From assembly GCA_003157745.1 (NCBI GenBank), contig PMKM01000142.1, forward strand, positions 15,953 through 79,952: 64,000 nucleotides of DNA, written 5' to 3'. Shown here in pieces: positions 51,657 through 61,300 of the stretch; the first letter of the stretch is position 1, and the number at the start of each line of letters is the position of its first letter. The notes below the pieces were generated by a model. It did not search any database. It was not told the origin of the DNA and saw nothing but the letters and a program-made list of their open reading frames with translations. Position numbers and translations under genes: made by a program. This stretch comes from Bryobacterales bacterium (GTDB taxonomy: Bacteria > Acidobacteriota > Terriglobia > Bryobacterales > Bryobacteraceae).

Positions 51657-53825
51657 ATGGATCCACTCTGGCAGCGCGTAGAGGAGCTGTTTCACTCCGC
51701 GCTCGAGCGGCCCGAGGACGAGCGCGAGAGCTGGCTCGCTTCGCAGACCGGGTTCGATCCCGCGGTTCGCGACGAGGTGCGGTCGCTTCTCGCCGCGGAC
51801 CGCAGGAATGGCGAACTCGGCGCGCGGGCGGCGGCCATCGATCCCGCGATCGGGCCGCCGCCCTCCAGCCGCCGTTTTGGCGTATGGGAGACGGGCGAAC
51901 TACTCGGGCGCGGCGGCATGGGCGAGGTCTACCTGGCGCGGCGCGCCGATGGGCAGCACGCGCAGCGCGCGGCACTCAAGGTGATGGCGCGCAGCCTGCT
52001 CTCGGCCGATTCGATGGACCGCTTCCGCCGGGAGCGCGATATCCTGGCGCAACTCGAGCTGCCGAACGTGGCGCGCCTGCTCGATGGCGGCGTGGGCGAT
52101 ACGGGCGAACCGTACCTGGTGATGGAGTATGTGGACGGCGAGCGGCTCGACCATTATTGCGAACGGCACAGGCTGCCGCTCGAAGCGCGCCTGCGGCTGT
52201 TCCTCACCCTCTGCGCGGCGGTGGAGGGCGCGCACCGCAACCTGATTCTGCACCGCGATATCAAACCGGCCAACGTTCTGGTGACCGGGGACGGCACACT
52301 GAAGCTGGTGGATTTCGGCGCGGCGCGGCGGATGGACACCGGTTCGCTCGAAACGATAGCGCCGATGACGCCATCCTTCGCCAGTCCGGAACAGTTGCGC
52401 GGCGAGCCGGTGACCACGTTGAGCGACGTCTACGGTCTGGGGATGACGCTCTACCAACTGGTGAGCGGGACGCTGCCGTTCGGTCACGGAAGCAAGAGTG
52501 CGTACGAGACCGTGCAGCAGGCCGTCGCGGGTTCCACGGTTGCGCCCAGCGCGGCACCCGGCTTGGATGAGGCCCGGCGGCGCGGGTTGCGCGGCGATCT
52601 GGACAACATCGTTCTCAAGGCGATTGCGCCGGAGCCGGCGCGGCGCTACGCATCGGTCGAAAAGCTGGCCGAGGACGTCGAGCGCCATCTGCACCGGCAG
52701 CCAGTGCATGCGCGGGCCGGCAACTGGGCATATCGGGCGGAACGATTCGTCGCCCGCCATCGCCTCCCGGTCGCCCTTTGCACTCTTTTGGTGTTGACGG
52801 TGGCCGCGGCGGGCGTGGGGCTGGCCGTGCAGTCGCGGCAGGCGCGCCTCGAGGCGGAACGCAGCCGCCGCCTGGCCGATTTCCTCACCCACGTGATGGG
52901 CCTGGGGTTCGACCGGGATTCCGGCCCGTTTCGATCCGAGGGGGCGTCGGCGCGCGTGATCGACGTAATCCGCTACGCCGCCGACCGGCTGCCAATCGAG
53001 ATGGCGGGCCAACCGGAAATGGAAGCGCGCATGCGCGCCAATATCGGGCACGTGCTCGAGGAACTGGGCGATACGGCGGCAGCCGATGCCAACCTGCGCC
53101 GAGGGTTGGCATTGGTCGACGCCCGGCGTAACCCGGCGCTGGCGGCGGAACTGACCGGCTACCTGGCACGCAAGAGCTTTTTAGAGGGTGGCGACGAATC
53201 CGCCGCACGCGGCTTCCGTGAAGCCCTGCGACTGGCCGATGCGGCGCACGGCGCGATGCCGGCGGTGGCGGAAGGCGTGCTGGTGTTGAACGCGTCGACC
53301 ATGGCGTCTTCGCCCGCCGAAGCCGCGGCATTTCTCGAACGCGAGTTGCGGCTCGGCCGCCAGGTCGGCGAAGCCAGCCCGCTCTACGCGGCGGCGCTAT
53401 TCGATCAAGGCGACCAGACCTTTGATCGCGGGCAAGCCGAAGAAGGGTTGCGCGAGATGCGCCGTGCGCTGTCGATGATGGACGCGATCCAGCCACTGCC
53501 GCTCGAGGACTGCGAACTGCGCTATGTGCTCGCCCGGAAGGAAATGAGGCACGGGAACCTGCGGGAAGCCAGACGGCTTGTCGAGCAATCCATGCCGGGC
53601 CTGGAGCGGGCTCTACTGCCGGGCGAGGCTCATCTGATGTGGGCCCGGATCACAGGGCTGGATTTGCTGATCCGCGAGGGCCGTTTCCAGGAGGCCGTGG
53701 CGCCGCTCGACGCTTTCATCGCCGAACTTTCGCGGCTGCGGCCCAAGGACCGCCAGTTGCTCGCCTACGCGCTCCTGTTGCGCGGCCAGGCCCTCTGCCA
53801 GGGCCGCCCCGGCTGCGCGAAGTAG
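51657..53825 (+). CDS. Ser/Thr protein kinase with membrane helix and C-terminal repeat domain
   Basis: 722 aa. Hanks kinase domain about residues 74-345: Gly loop LGRGGMGEVY (83-92), Lys108, Glu126, catalytic HRDIKPANV (Asp201) and DFG (219-221), TPSFASPEQLRG activation segment. A membrane helix (VALCTLLVLTVAAAGVGLAV) separates it from an outer helical region with TPR-like pairs (DTAAADANLRRGLALVDARR, SAARGFREALRLADAA). The first 65 residues resemble the acidic N-terminal region that accompanies this kinase type. It begins 49 bases after the ECF sigma gene. It likely phosphorylates that sigma factor or downstream partners in response to an outside signal (inference). Confidence 0.9.
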   Translation: MDPLWQRVEELFHSALERPEDERESWLASQTGFDPAVRDEVRSLLAADRRNGELGARAAAIDPAIGPPPSSRRFGVWETGELLGRGGMGEVYLARRADGQHAQRAALKVMARSLLSADSMDRFRRERDILAQLELPNVARLLDGGVGDTGEPYLVMEYVDGERLDHYCERHRLPLEARLRLFLTLCAAVEGAHRNLILHRDIKPANVLVTGDGTLKLVDFGAARRMDTGSLETIAPMTPSFASPEQLRGEPVTTLSDVYGLGMTLYQLVSGTLPFGHGSKSAYETVQQAVAGSTVAPSAAPGLDEARRRGLRGDLDNIVLKAIAPEPARRYASVEKLAEDVERHLHRQPVHARAGNWAYRAERFVARHRLPVALCTLLVLTVAAAGVGLAVQSRQARLEAERSRRLADFLTHVMGLGFDRDSGPFRSEGASARVIDVIRYAADRLPIEMAGQPEMEARMRANIGHVLEELGDTAAADANLRRGLALVDARRNPALAAELTGYLARKSFLEGGDESAARGFREALRLADAAHGAMPAVAEGVLVLNASTMASSPAEAAAFLERELRLGRQVGEASPLYAAALFDQGDQTFDRGQAEEGLREMRRALSMMDAIQPLPLEDCELRYVLARKEMRHGNLREARRLVEQSMPGLERALLPGEAHLMWARITGLDLLIREGRFQEAVAPLDAFIAELSRLRPKDRQLLAYALLLRGQALCQGRPGCAK

Positions 53826-53851
53826 TCGCTACGCTTCGTGTCCCGGATGAC

Positions 53852-53875
53852 ACGAGTGTTAGCGTTGACACTCGT
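53852..53875 (+). terminator. Hairpin after the kinase gene
   Basis: 8-bp perfect stem ACGAGTGT/ACACTCGT (53852-53859 and 53868-53875) with an 8-base loop, 27 bases after the stop. It has only TTG after it, so a weak terminator or another repeat-type hairpin. No gene is seen in 53826-54050. Confidence 0.35.
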
Positions 53876-54050
53876 TTGCGTGGGCGACACAGTAGAAAGT
53901 GAGCCGCATTGCCGCGAATTCGCCGTGGCGCGCCAATTGCTTCATTCCGGTTGTCACGGTCGGCGACCAATTTGCGACTGAGGACATGGCGGGTTTCGGA
54001 CCGTCGCTTCGATTGGCGCTGGTTCGGAAAAACACGGAGGGAACGCCAAG

Positions 54051-56015
54051 GTGTGCCACCGCCAGAGGATAATGGAGAATCTTCGGATGATGAGGCCCGG
54101 AAGGAAGAAAACACTCCTGATCGGCGGCGCCGTCTCGGTGCTGGCCATCGCGATATACGCGGCGGGCGTGCTGTGGCGAGCCTCGCGCGCCAGTACGGAA
54201 TCCGCTCGCGAACTCCAGGCGGCGTCGGAAATCCGCTTCACCACGGCGCGGCTCGATCGGCCGCCGGCAGGCGGTTTCGAGTGGTTCTCGACGCCCGCCG
54301 TCTTCGCCGATGCGGTCCCGTTTCGCGATGCGCTGTACCTCTGCGGCCCGGCCGGACTCTTTGAATACGACGCACAGGGCGCGCTCAAGCGGCGTTTCCG
54401 GCCGGGCCTGGAACTGCCTCCCGCGCCGCTGGGGACGTTGGCGGTGGGCACCGGCAGCGGGCAGCCGGAGTTGTACATCACAACCGCGGGCGAGGGCCTA
54501 GTCATTCTCGGGCGTGGCGGCTTCCGGCAGATCCGTCCCGTCGACCCGGCCTACAGGAAGCTTACCGCCGTCTTACCGCTCTCCACCGGCCAGGTGCTGC
54601 TCGGCACCGAAAAGGACGGCGTGATCGTCTACGATGGCAAGCGAATCGGCCTGTTCCATCCGTCGCTCGCCAAGCTCAACGTCACTTCCCTGGCCGGCGA
54701 TTACGCGGACCTATGGGTGGGCACCATCGATCGCGGCGTCCTCCACTTTCATGCCGGACAGTTGGACGCCTTCGGCTCCAGCGACGGATTGCCCGATCCG
54801 CAGGTGCTCTCGCTGGCCGTGGATGGCGGCCGCGCGTTTGCCGGAACGCCGGTGGGCGTAGCGGAATTCGATGGCGGAAAATACGTCCGAACGCTGGCTG
54901 CCGGCACCTTCGCGCGCACTCTGTTCGTTCGCGGCGATACGCTCCTGGTCGGCACCCTCGAGCAGGGAGTAGTGCCGGTTCCCTTACACACCGCCGCCGC
55001 GCGCCCGCTGGTCCGCCAGCCGGAGTTGCCCGCGGTGCGCATCGAACGCATTTTCCAGATGGGTGCGAATCTGTACGCCGTGGCGCGCGATGGCGTTTAC
55101 TCGCTCGGCACGGATGGAAGCGCGTGGCAGCCCATGCTGCAATCGGGGACCGCTCTGCTGGCCGACGCGCACGTATCGGCGCTGGCGGCGGACGCGGCCG
55201 GACGGTTGTGGGTCGGCTACTTCGACCGCGGCCTCGACGTGATCGATTCCGGCTTTGCCCACGCGACCCACATCGAAAACGACGCCGTATTCTGCGTCAA
55301 CCGAATCGCGCTTGACCGCCAGGGCCGGCGCACCGCGGTGGCCACCGCCAACGGCCTGGTGCTGTTCGATGCCGCGGCCAGACCGCGCCAGACGCTCACG
55401 CGCCGCGACGGCCTGATTGCCAATCACGTCACCGATGTCGAACTGCGCGACGATGGCATGCTGATCGCCACGCCGGCTGGGCTTACCATCGTCGATTCGA
55501 CCGGAACCCGCAGCCTGAACGCGTTTCACGGCCTGGTCAACAACCACGTGTACGCGATCGCATCCGAAGGGCCGACGATTCTCGCCGGCACGTTGGGCGG
55601 TTTGTCCATTTTCGAAAACGGCGTGGTGAAGGCTTCCTACACCACGTCCAATTCGCGGCTGAAGCATCACTGGATCACGGCGCTCGCCCGCGTCGGCGAC
55701 GAGTGGTTCGCAGGCACTTACGGCGCCGGCATCGAGCGGCTGGACTCGACGGGGCAATGGCGCAGCTTCCCGGATGCGAACGACGCCGGCGTGATCAATC
55801 CGAACGCCATGCTGGTCACCGAAAACCGCGTTTATGCCGGCACGCTCGACCACGGCCTCTACGCCTACGACCGCCGCGGCGGGCGCTGGACGCCGGTCTC
55901 GAACGGCTTGCCCTCGCGCAACGTGACGGCGCTGGCCGCGCGCGACGGCTACATACATATAGGTACGGATAACGGATTGGTCCGCATTCCGGAACGGAAT
56001 CTGGAGAACCGATGA
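54051..56015 (+). CDS. Two-component-regulator-type beta-propeller protein
   Basis: 654 aa. N-terminal membrane helix (TLLIGGAVSVLAIAIYAAGVLW), then repeated propeller blades with LLGTEKDGVIVYDGKRI, DLWVGTIDRGVLHFHAGQLD, RLWVGYFDRGLDVID and YAGTLDHGLYAYDRRGGRWTPVSNGLP, the typical regulator-propeller/Y_Y_Y-type blade pattern. No kinase or DNA-binding domain follows, so this is a sensor or scaffold exposed to the periplasm. GTG 54051 with GGAGG 10 bases before, or ATG 54072, could be the start. The stop overlaps the next start (ATGA). Confidence 0.75.
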   Translation: MCHRQRIMENLRMMRPGRKKTLLIGGAVSVLAIAIYAAGVLWRASRASTESARELQAASEIRFTTARLDRPPAGGFEWFSTPAVFADAVPFRDALYLCGPAGLFEYDAQGALKRRFRPGLELPPAPLGTLAVGTGSGQPELYITTAGEGLVILGRGGFRQIRPVDPAYRKLTAVLPLSTGQVLLGTEKDGVIVYDGKRIGLFHPSLAKLNVTSLAGDYADLWVGTIDRGVLHFHAGQLDAFGSSDGLPDPQVLSLAVDGGRAFAGTPVGVAEFDGGKYVRTLAAGTFARTLFVRGDTLLVGTLEQGVVPVPLHTAAARPLVRQPELPAVRIERIFQMGANLYAVARDGVYSLGTDGSAWQPMLQSGTALLADAHVSALAADAAGRLWVGYFDRGLDVIDSGFAHATHIENDAVFCVNRIALDRQGRRTAVATANGLVLFDAAARPRQTLTRRDGLIANHVTDVELRDDGMLIATPAGLTIVDSTGTRSLNAFHGLVNNHVYAIASEGPTILAGTLGGLSIFENGVVKASYTTSNSRLKHHWITALARVGDEWFAGTYGAGIERLDSTGQWRSFPDANDAGVINPNAMLVTENRVYAGTLDHGLYAYDRRGGRWTPVSNGLPSRNVTALAARDGYIHIGTDNGLVRIPERNLENR

Positions 56016-58378
56016 GAGCCTTTGTGAAATTATGCGTGCCGCTGATGACGGCTTGCGCGCTGGCGCGTGGCGATGCGGGCGTGTTGATCGCGAACGGCCA
56101 CGACCGGCCGGACGCGGCCATTCTCTCGCTGGCCGAAATGGAGATCGACGTTCGCATCGATAACGGCGATGCCCACGTCTCCATCCGACAGATCTTCGCC
56201 AACCATTCGGCCCACGTGTCGGAGGGGACCTATGTTTTCGCGCTGCCGGCGCGCGCCATCGTTTCCGATTTTGCCGTTTGGGACGACGTCACGCGCATCC
56301 CCGGCGTGATTATGGAGCGGCGCCGCGCGGGCGACGTCTATAACGATCTCAAATGGCAGTCGATCGATCCCGGCTTGCTGCAGGTCGGCGAGGGCGGCGC
56401 CGACGAAGCGCGCCGCGCGACCGAGTTCCGCGCCCAGATCGTGCCCATTCCAACCGGCGGCACCAAGCGCCTGGAGATCGAATACCACGAGCGCATCCCG
56501 GTCGAAAACCTGCTGTCGCATTTCGCCATTCCGTTGCGGCCGGACGCGTACCAGGCGCAGCAGGCGGGCAAGCTGAAAATCGCCTTCGAGCTGCGCTCGC
56601 AACACGCACTGAAAGATTTTCAGATCGCCGGCAAACTCTATCCGCTGCAAATCGGCGAGCGCAACGCCCACTTGGTGCGCGCGAGCTTCACCGCCGCCAA
56701 TTTCAAAATGGACCAGGACTTCGCGGTCGATTACCGGCTGGATAACAGCCGCACCAACACGCTCGAAGTCGTCACGTACCGGAATCCCGCGCCGCCCGCG
56801 CCATCGCCCGTCGATGCGCCCGTAAAGGCCACCGGCCCGCAGCCCGGTTTCTTCCAGGCGTCGGCGCTGCTGGCGCCCTCTGCCACCGCTTCCGAGGCGG
56901 CGAGCAAACCGAAGACCGTGATCGCGCTCTTCGACGCCTCGCTTTCCATGCAGTGGGAAAAACTGGATCGCGAGTTTCAGGCGCTCGAGGGATTGCTGCA
57001 CGCGCTCAAACCGGCGGACACTTTCAACGTGCTCCTATTCAACACGCACACGGCGGCGTTCGCGCCGGCGCCCGTGGCCGCCAACGCCGACGCGATTGAA
57101 AAAGCCTTCGCATTCGTGCGGCAGAGTTCGCTGCGCGGCGCGACCAACCTCGAAGAGGCGCTGCAGGCCGGCTTGGCGCAGGCCGCTTCGGCGAAGAGCG
57201 AGTCGTACGTGGTGCTGCTATCGGACGCCGGCGCCACCGAGGGCGCGCTGCAGGACGGAAAACTGGCGGCCATCTACGCGGCGGCGTGGAAGAAGATTCC
57301 CGAGCGCCAGCGCCCGCGCACCTTCGTTCTCGGTATTGGCGACGACGCCAATCTGCCGCTGGTCAAAATGCTGGCGAGCAACGATGGAGTGTGGGAGCAG
57401 GTGCGCTCCACCGAGCCGATCGAGTTCAAGCTCAACGCGTTTCTTTCCAAGTTGGGCCGGCGCCCGGTGGAGGGCCTGCGGCTGACTGCCGAGCCGAAGG
57501 CGAATTTCGATTTCGTCTATCCGCTCGAAGAGAGCTGGTTCGGCGGAGCCCTGGCTGCCTGGGTCGGCGAGTATCGCAAGGCTGCGCATCATGCCACGTT
57601 TACCGCCGCCGGGTTCGATGGGGGCAAGCCGCTTCACATGACCGCAACCGCCGATCTGCCGGAACAGAACCTCGAACATGCGGATTTGCCGCGCACGTGG
57701 GCCAAGGCGCGCGTGGACGCGTTGCTCGCCAAGATCGAGCGCGATGGCGAGGACCGCGCCAGCGTCGATGAGATCATCCGCCTGGCGCGGCAATACAAAT
57801 TCGTCACGCCGTATACTTCGTTCCTCGCCGCGCCGCGCTCCTTGCTGCGGCCGCGCGTGATCCGCCCCGGCGACCCGGTGCTGCGCGTCAGGACCGATCC
57901 CGATATCGCCTCCGTGGTGGCGCTGTTTCCGTTCGGTCTGGTGAAGGAACTGCGATTCTTGAAAGAAGAAGACATCTGGCAGACGCGCTTTCTCGCGCCA
58001 GCCGACATGGCCGACGGCTCTTACCAGGTGAGACTGGTGCTGCGCGACCGCGCCGGCCACACCTATCGCGAGGCAAAGACGTTCGTGATCGCGAGTAAGC
58101 CGCCGGTGGTGCGGGCGAAGCTCGCTAAGTTCCGCTACCGGCCGGGCGAGACTATCGAGATGCAGGTAAGTGCCTCGCAAAACACACGCACTGTCATGGC
58201 GCGGCTGTATGGCGCGGCGCCGGTCCATCTTTATTGGAATCCCGGTGAAGAGACCAACACGGGTAAGATCGTCGTTCCCGCGACTTTGCCCGCCGGTAAG
58301 TACAATTTGACGATTACCGCGGAAGATTTCGCGCATAACATCGGAACCCAGGAGGTGGCCCTTGAAGTGGTGCCATAG
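56012..58378 (+). CDS. VIT and von Willebrand A domain protein
   Basis: 788 aa. Signal peptide, then a VIT domain (residues about 30-160: LAEMEIDVRIDNGDAHVSIRQIFANHS, GTYVFALPARAIVSDFAVWD, YNDLKWQSIDPGLLQV). A VWA domain follows with MIDAS motif FDASLSM (about 306-312) and TNLEEALQAGL. The C-terminal part has beta-sandwich sections (YRPGETIEMQVSASQNTRTVMARLYGAAPVHLYW). This is the bacterial inter-alpha-trypsin-inhibitor-like family; they bind metal and proteins in the periplasm or outer surface. Coupled to both neighbours. Confidence 0.87.
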   Translation: MRAFVKLCVPLMTACALARGDAGVLIANGHDRPDAAILSLAEMEIDVRIDNGDAHVSIRQIFANHSAHVSEGTYVFALPARAIVSDFAVWDDVTRIPGVIMERRRAGDVYNDLKWQSIDPGLLQVGEGGADEARRATEFRAQIVPIPTGGTKRLEIEYHERIPVENLLSHFAIPLRPDAYQAQQAGKLKIAFELRSQHALKDFQIAGKLYPLQIGERNAHLVRASFTAANFKMDQDFAVDYRLDNSRTNTLEVVTYRNPAPPAPSPVDAPVKATGPQPGFFQASALLAPSATASEAASKPKTVIALFDASLSMQWEKLDREFQALEGLLHALKPADTFNVLLFNTHTAAFAPAPVAANADAIEKAFAFVRQSSLRGATNLEEALQAGLAQAASAKSESYVVLLSDAGATEGALQDGKLAAIYAAAWKKIPERQRPRTFVLGIGDDANLPLVKMLASNDGVWEQVRSTEPIEFKLNAFLSKLGRRPVEGLRLTAEPKANFDFVYPLEESWFGGALAAWVGEYRKAAHHATFTAAGFDGGKPLHMTATADLPEQNLEHADLPRTWAKARVDALLAKIERDGEDRASVDEIIRLARQYKFVTPYTSFLAAPRSLLRPRVIRPGDPVLRVRTDPDIASVVALFPFGLVKELRFLKEEDIWQTRFLAPADMADGSYQVRLVLRDRAGHTYREAKTFVIASKPPVVRAKLAKFRYRPGETIEMQVSASQNTRTVMARLYGAAPVHLYWNPGEETNTGKIVVPATLPAGKYNLTITAEDFAHNIGTQEVALEVVP

Positions 58379-61300
58379 TTCGCGCCTATTGGTTTGCTCC
58401 GGACTGCTTGGCGCAGCCGTCCTGCTCTTTCATGCACCATTGCGCGCGGAAATGAGCGCCTGGCTGAAGTACGTCGAAGCTAAGTCGATCCAGGATGCCT
58501 TCTTCCGTAGCTCCGCTTGGCCTAATGGCGCGGTGCGCGTGCGCAGGCCTCCGGCCGAGACACGCCCTGCATTGACCGGCCTGATTACCGTCGCGCCCGG
58601 CAATGCCGAACTATATCGTCTGCGCGCTGGTGAAGCGGAATTGCAGTTGGATTTCGCCGCCGCGGAAGCCGACTGGCAAAAGTACGCGCAGTCCCTGCCC
58701 GATCCCGCCGACGGGCAACTCGCCCTGGCGCAGTTCTATCACCGACGTTTGCAGCCCGGCGATGAGATGACCGCGTTACGCGCCGCCGCGCAAGCTCCGT
58801 CACCGGCGGCCGAGCGTCTTACTCCCGCCGCCAGCCAACGTAGCTGGCGCACCTTCGGGCAAATGCTCGACTTAATTCGGACTCAGCAGTTATCAGCCGA
58901 CTTAGTCGACCGGACTTACCGCGATTGGATGGCGCGCTACCCAAAGGAAGCGGAGCCGTACACGCGGTACTTCGACTACCTTCGCGACCACCGCCAGTTC
59001 GACGACGCCGAACGGCAGATAGCCACTTATCAACAGGCTTTTCCGGACGATAAGATCTATCCGTTCACCGCTCGCGCCGATCTCGAATTGCACCGCGGCA
59101 ACACGACCCAGGCGCTCGCTCTTTATGAACGCGAGTTTCAGCCGCTCTGGGACGCGAGCCTGATCGAATCCTATCTCGACACGCTCGCCAAGGCGGGACG
59201 GCTTCGTTCGCATCTCGCCGAAACGCGCGCCGCCGTACAGAAGAACCCCGGCGATCTCCGTTCGGTCGCGAAGCTCTTCTTCTGCCTGCGAAAGTTGGGC
59301 AACCAGCCCGCGGCCCGGCGCGCATTGGTCGAATTCCGGCTCGCCAAGGAAGCTCGCCACGCAACCTGGACCGCCGACGAACTCATCACGCTCGCCCGCC
59401 TGTTCGATCGGGCGCAGGACGCGAACGAATCCATCCGCCATTACTACGCGCTGTACAGCCTGCCCGGCGCGCCCGCGGCCGCCCGCGAAGAGGCGCTGGC
59501 CGGCATTGCGAATGTGTTGCTCGCTTCGCCCGAAGCGCCCATCCGTTTCGGCGCGGGCGACCTGTCGCTCTATCGCGACATCGCGACCATGGACCCGTAT
59601 CCCGGGTACCTCAACGGCGTCCTCTCGCTGCTGCTGAATTCCGAATCGCCGAGTACGAGCCTGGCCGAACAGGAGAAAGGCGCGGTTTCCTATTTCCATC
59701 GCGCACGCGCTTCCGAATTGGTCGGCTTGTTCGACCGCCAGTTTCCCCAGTCGGCCGAGCGGCCCGCGCTGCATGCGCGGCTGATCGAAGCCTGCGCGAT
59801 CTATGGCGAGAGCGATGGCGTGGTTCGCCACGGTCGCGAATTTCTGACTGCATTTCCATCCGCGCCGCAGCGCACCTCGGTGGCATTGACGATGGCCGAT
59901 GCGTACGCGCGCAAGGCGCAACCGCGCGAAGAGTTCGCGCTCTACGACTCGCTCTTGAAGGAACTCGCCGCGCAGGCGGACGGTGTGCCGCTCGGTGCTG
60001 CCGCCGCGGCACCCGAAGCGCCGGCGGAAAACGAGCAGGAGGGCGGTAAGCCCGCGCGTCAACCGGACCCCTCCAACGCCGCGCGCTCGCCCGAGTATGC
60101 GCGCGTACTCGACCGCTACATCTCGCGCCTGGTCTCAATGGATCGTGTGATGGACGCGCTGGCCGTGTGCCGCGGCGAGATCGTGCGCAATCCGGACGAT
60201 CCGGGGCTCTACGAACGCCTGGCCGCGTTTCTCGATCAGAACAAGCTGGGTGCGCAAGTGGAAGCGGTGTACCGCAAGGCCATGGAGCGTTTTCCCGACA
60301 CCTCCTGGACGCACAAACTGGCGCGCTGGTATCTGCGCCGCGAGCGCCGCGCCGATTTCGAGAAGCTGACCACCGCGGTCGTCAAGATGTTCTCCGGCAC
60401 CGATCTGGATAAGTACTTTGAGGAACTGGTCAACTCCTCCGCCGTCGGCCCCGCCGCGTACCGGCAGGTCAACTTATTCGCGCATCAACGCTTCCCGAAC
60501 AACTTACAATTCGTCCGCAACCTGCTCGATGCGTACTCGCGCAAAGAGACCGTCGACCGCGCCGCGTATCGCGAGTTGCTCCGCCAGAACTGGTTCTACG
60601 ACGACACCCTCCGTCAGACCTTCCTGTCTAACTATAGCGGCGAAGAACAGAAGGAGGCCGATGCCTTGCGCACACAGGCGGGCGACACGGCGAAACTGGC
60701 GGCCGCCAATCCTTGGGGCACCCGGCTGGTGGCAGAGATGGCGGCTTGGCGGTCGCACTTCGAAGACGCCGCACCGGCCTTCGAAGCGCTGGCCGCGCAG
60801 TTCCCTGGCGATGCATCCATCGCTCTGCGCGCCGCGGCCGTCGATCGCTCGCTCGCCGCGTATCGGCCCGAGTACGCGGCGAAAGCCGTGGCTCTGGTCG
60901 AGAACGCCATTAAGTACGATCCCGGCAATCACGCCGCGCTGACCGAGGCCGGCGAGATCTACGCGGATCGGGAACGCTATGCGCAAGCCGGCCCGTTCTG
61001 GAATCGCATCCCGCAAACCGAACCCGGCAATGCGGACGGCTATCTCGAAGCCGCCACCGTGTTCTGGGACTACTTCCAGTTTGACGATGCGCTGCGTTTG
61101 CTCGCCGAGGGGCGCCAGAAGCTCTCCGATCCCGCGCTGTTCGCTTACCAGGCGGGCGCGATCTACGAGAACAAGGGCGAATTCGATCGCGCCATCGAAG
61201 AGTACGTCAAGGGCGCACTCGCAAACAGTGACGCCACCGCCGACGCCGCTTCGCCCGCTCACTCGCGCCTGCTGCGGCTCGCACGCCGGCAAGCGATGCG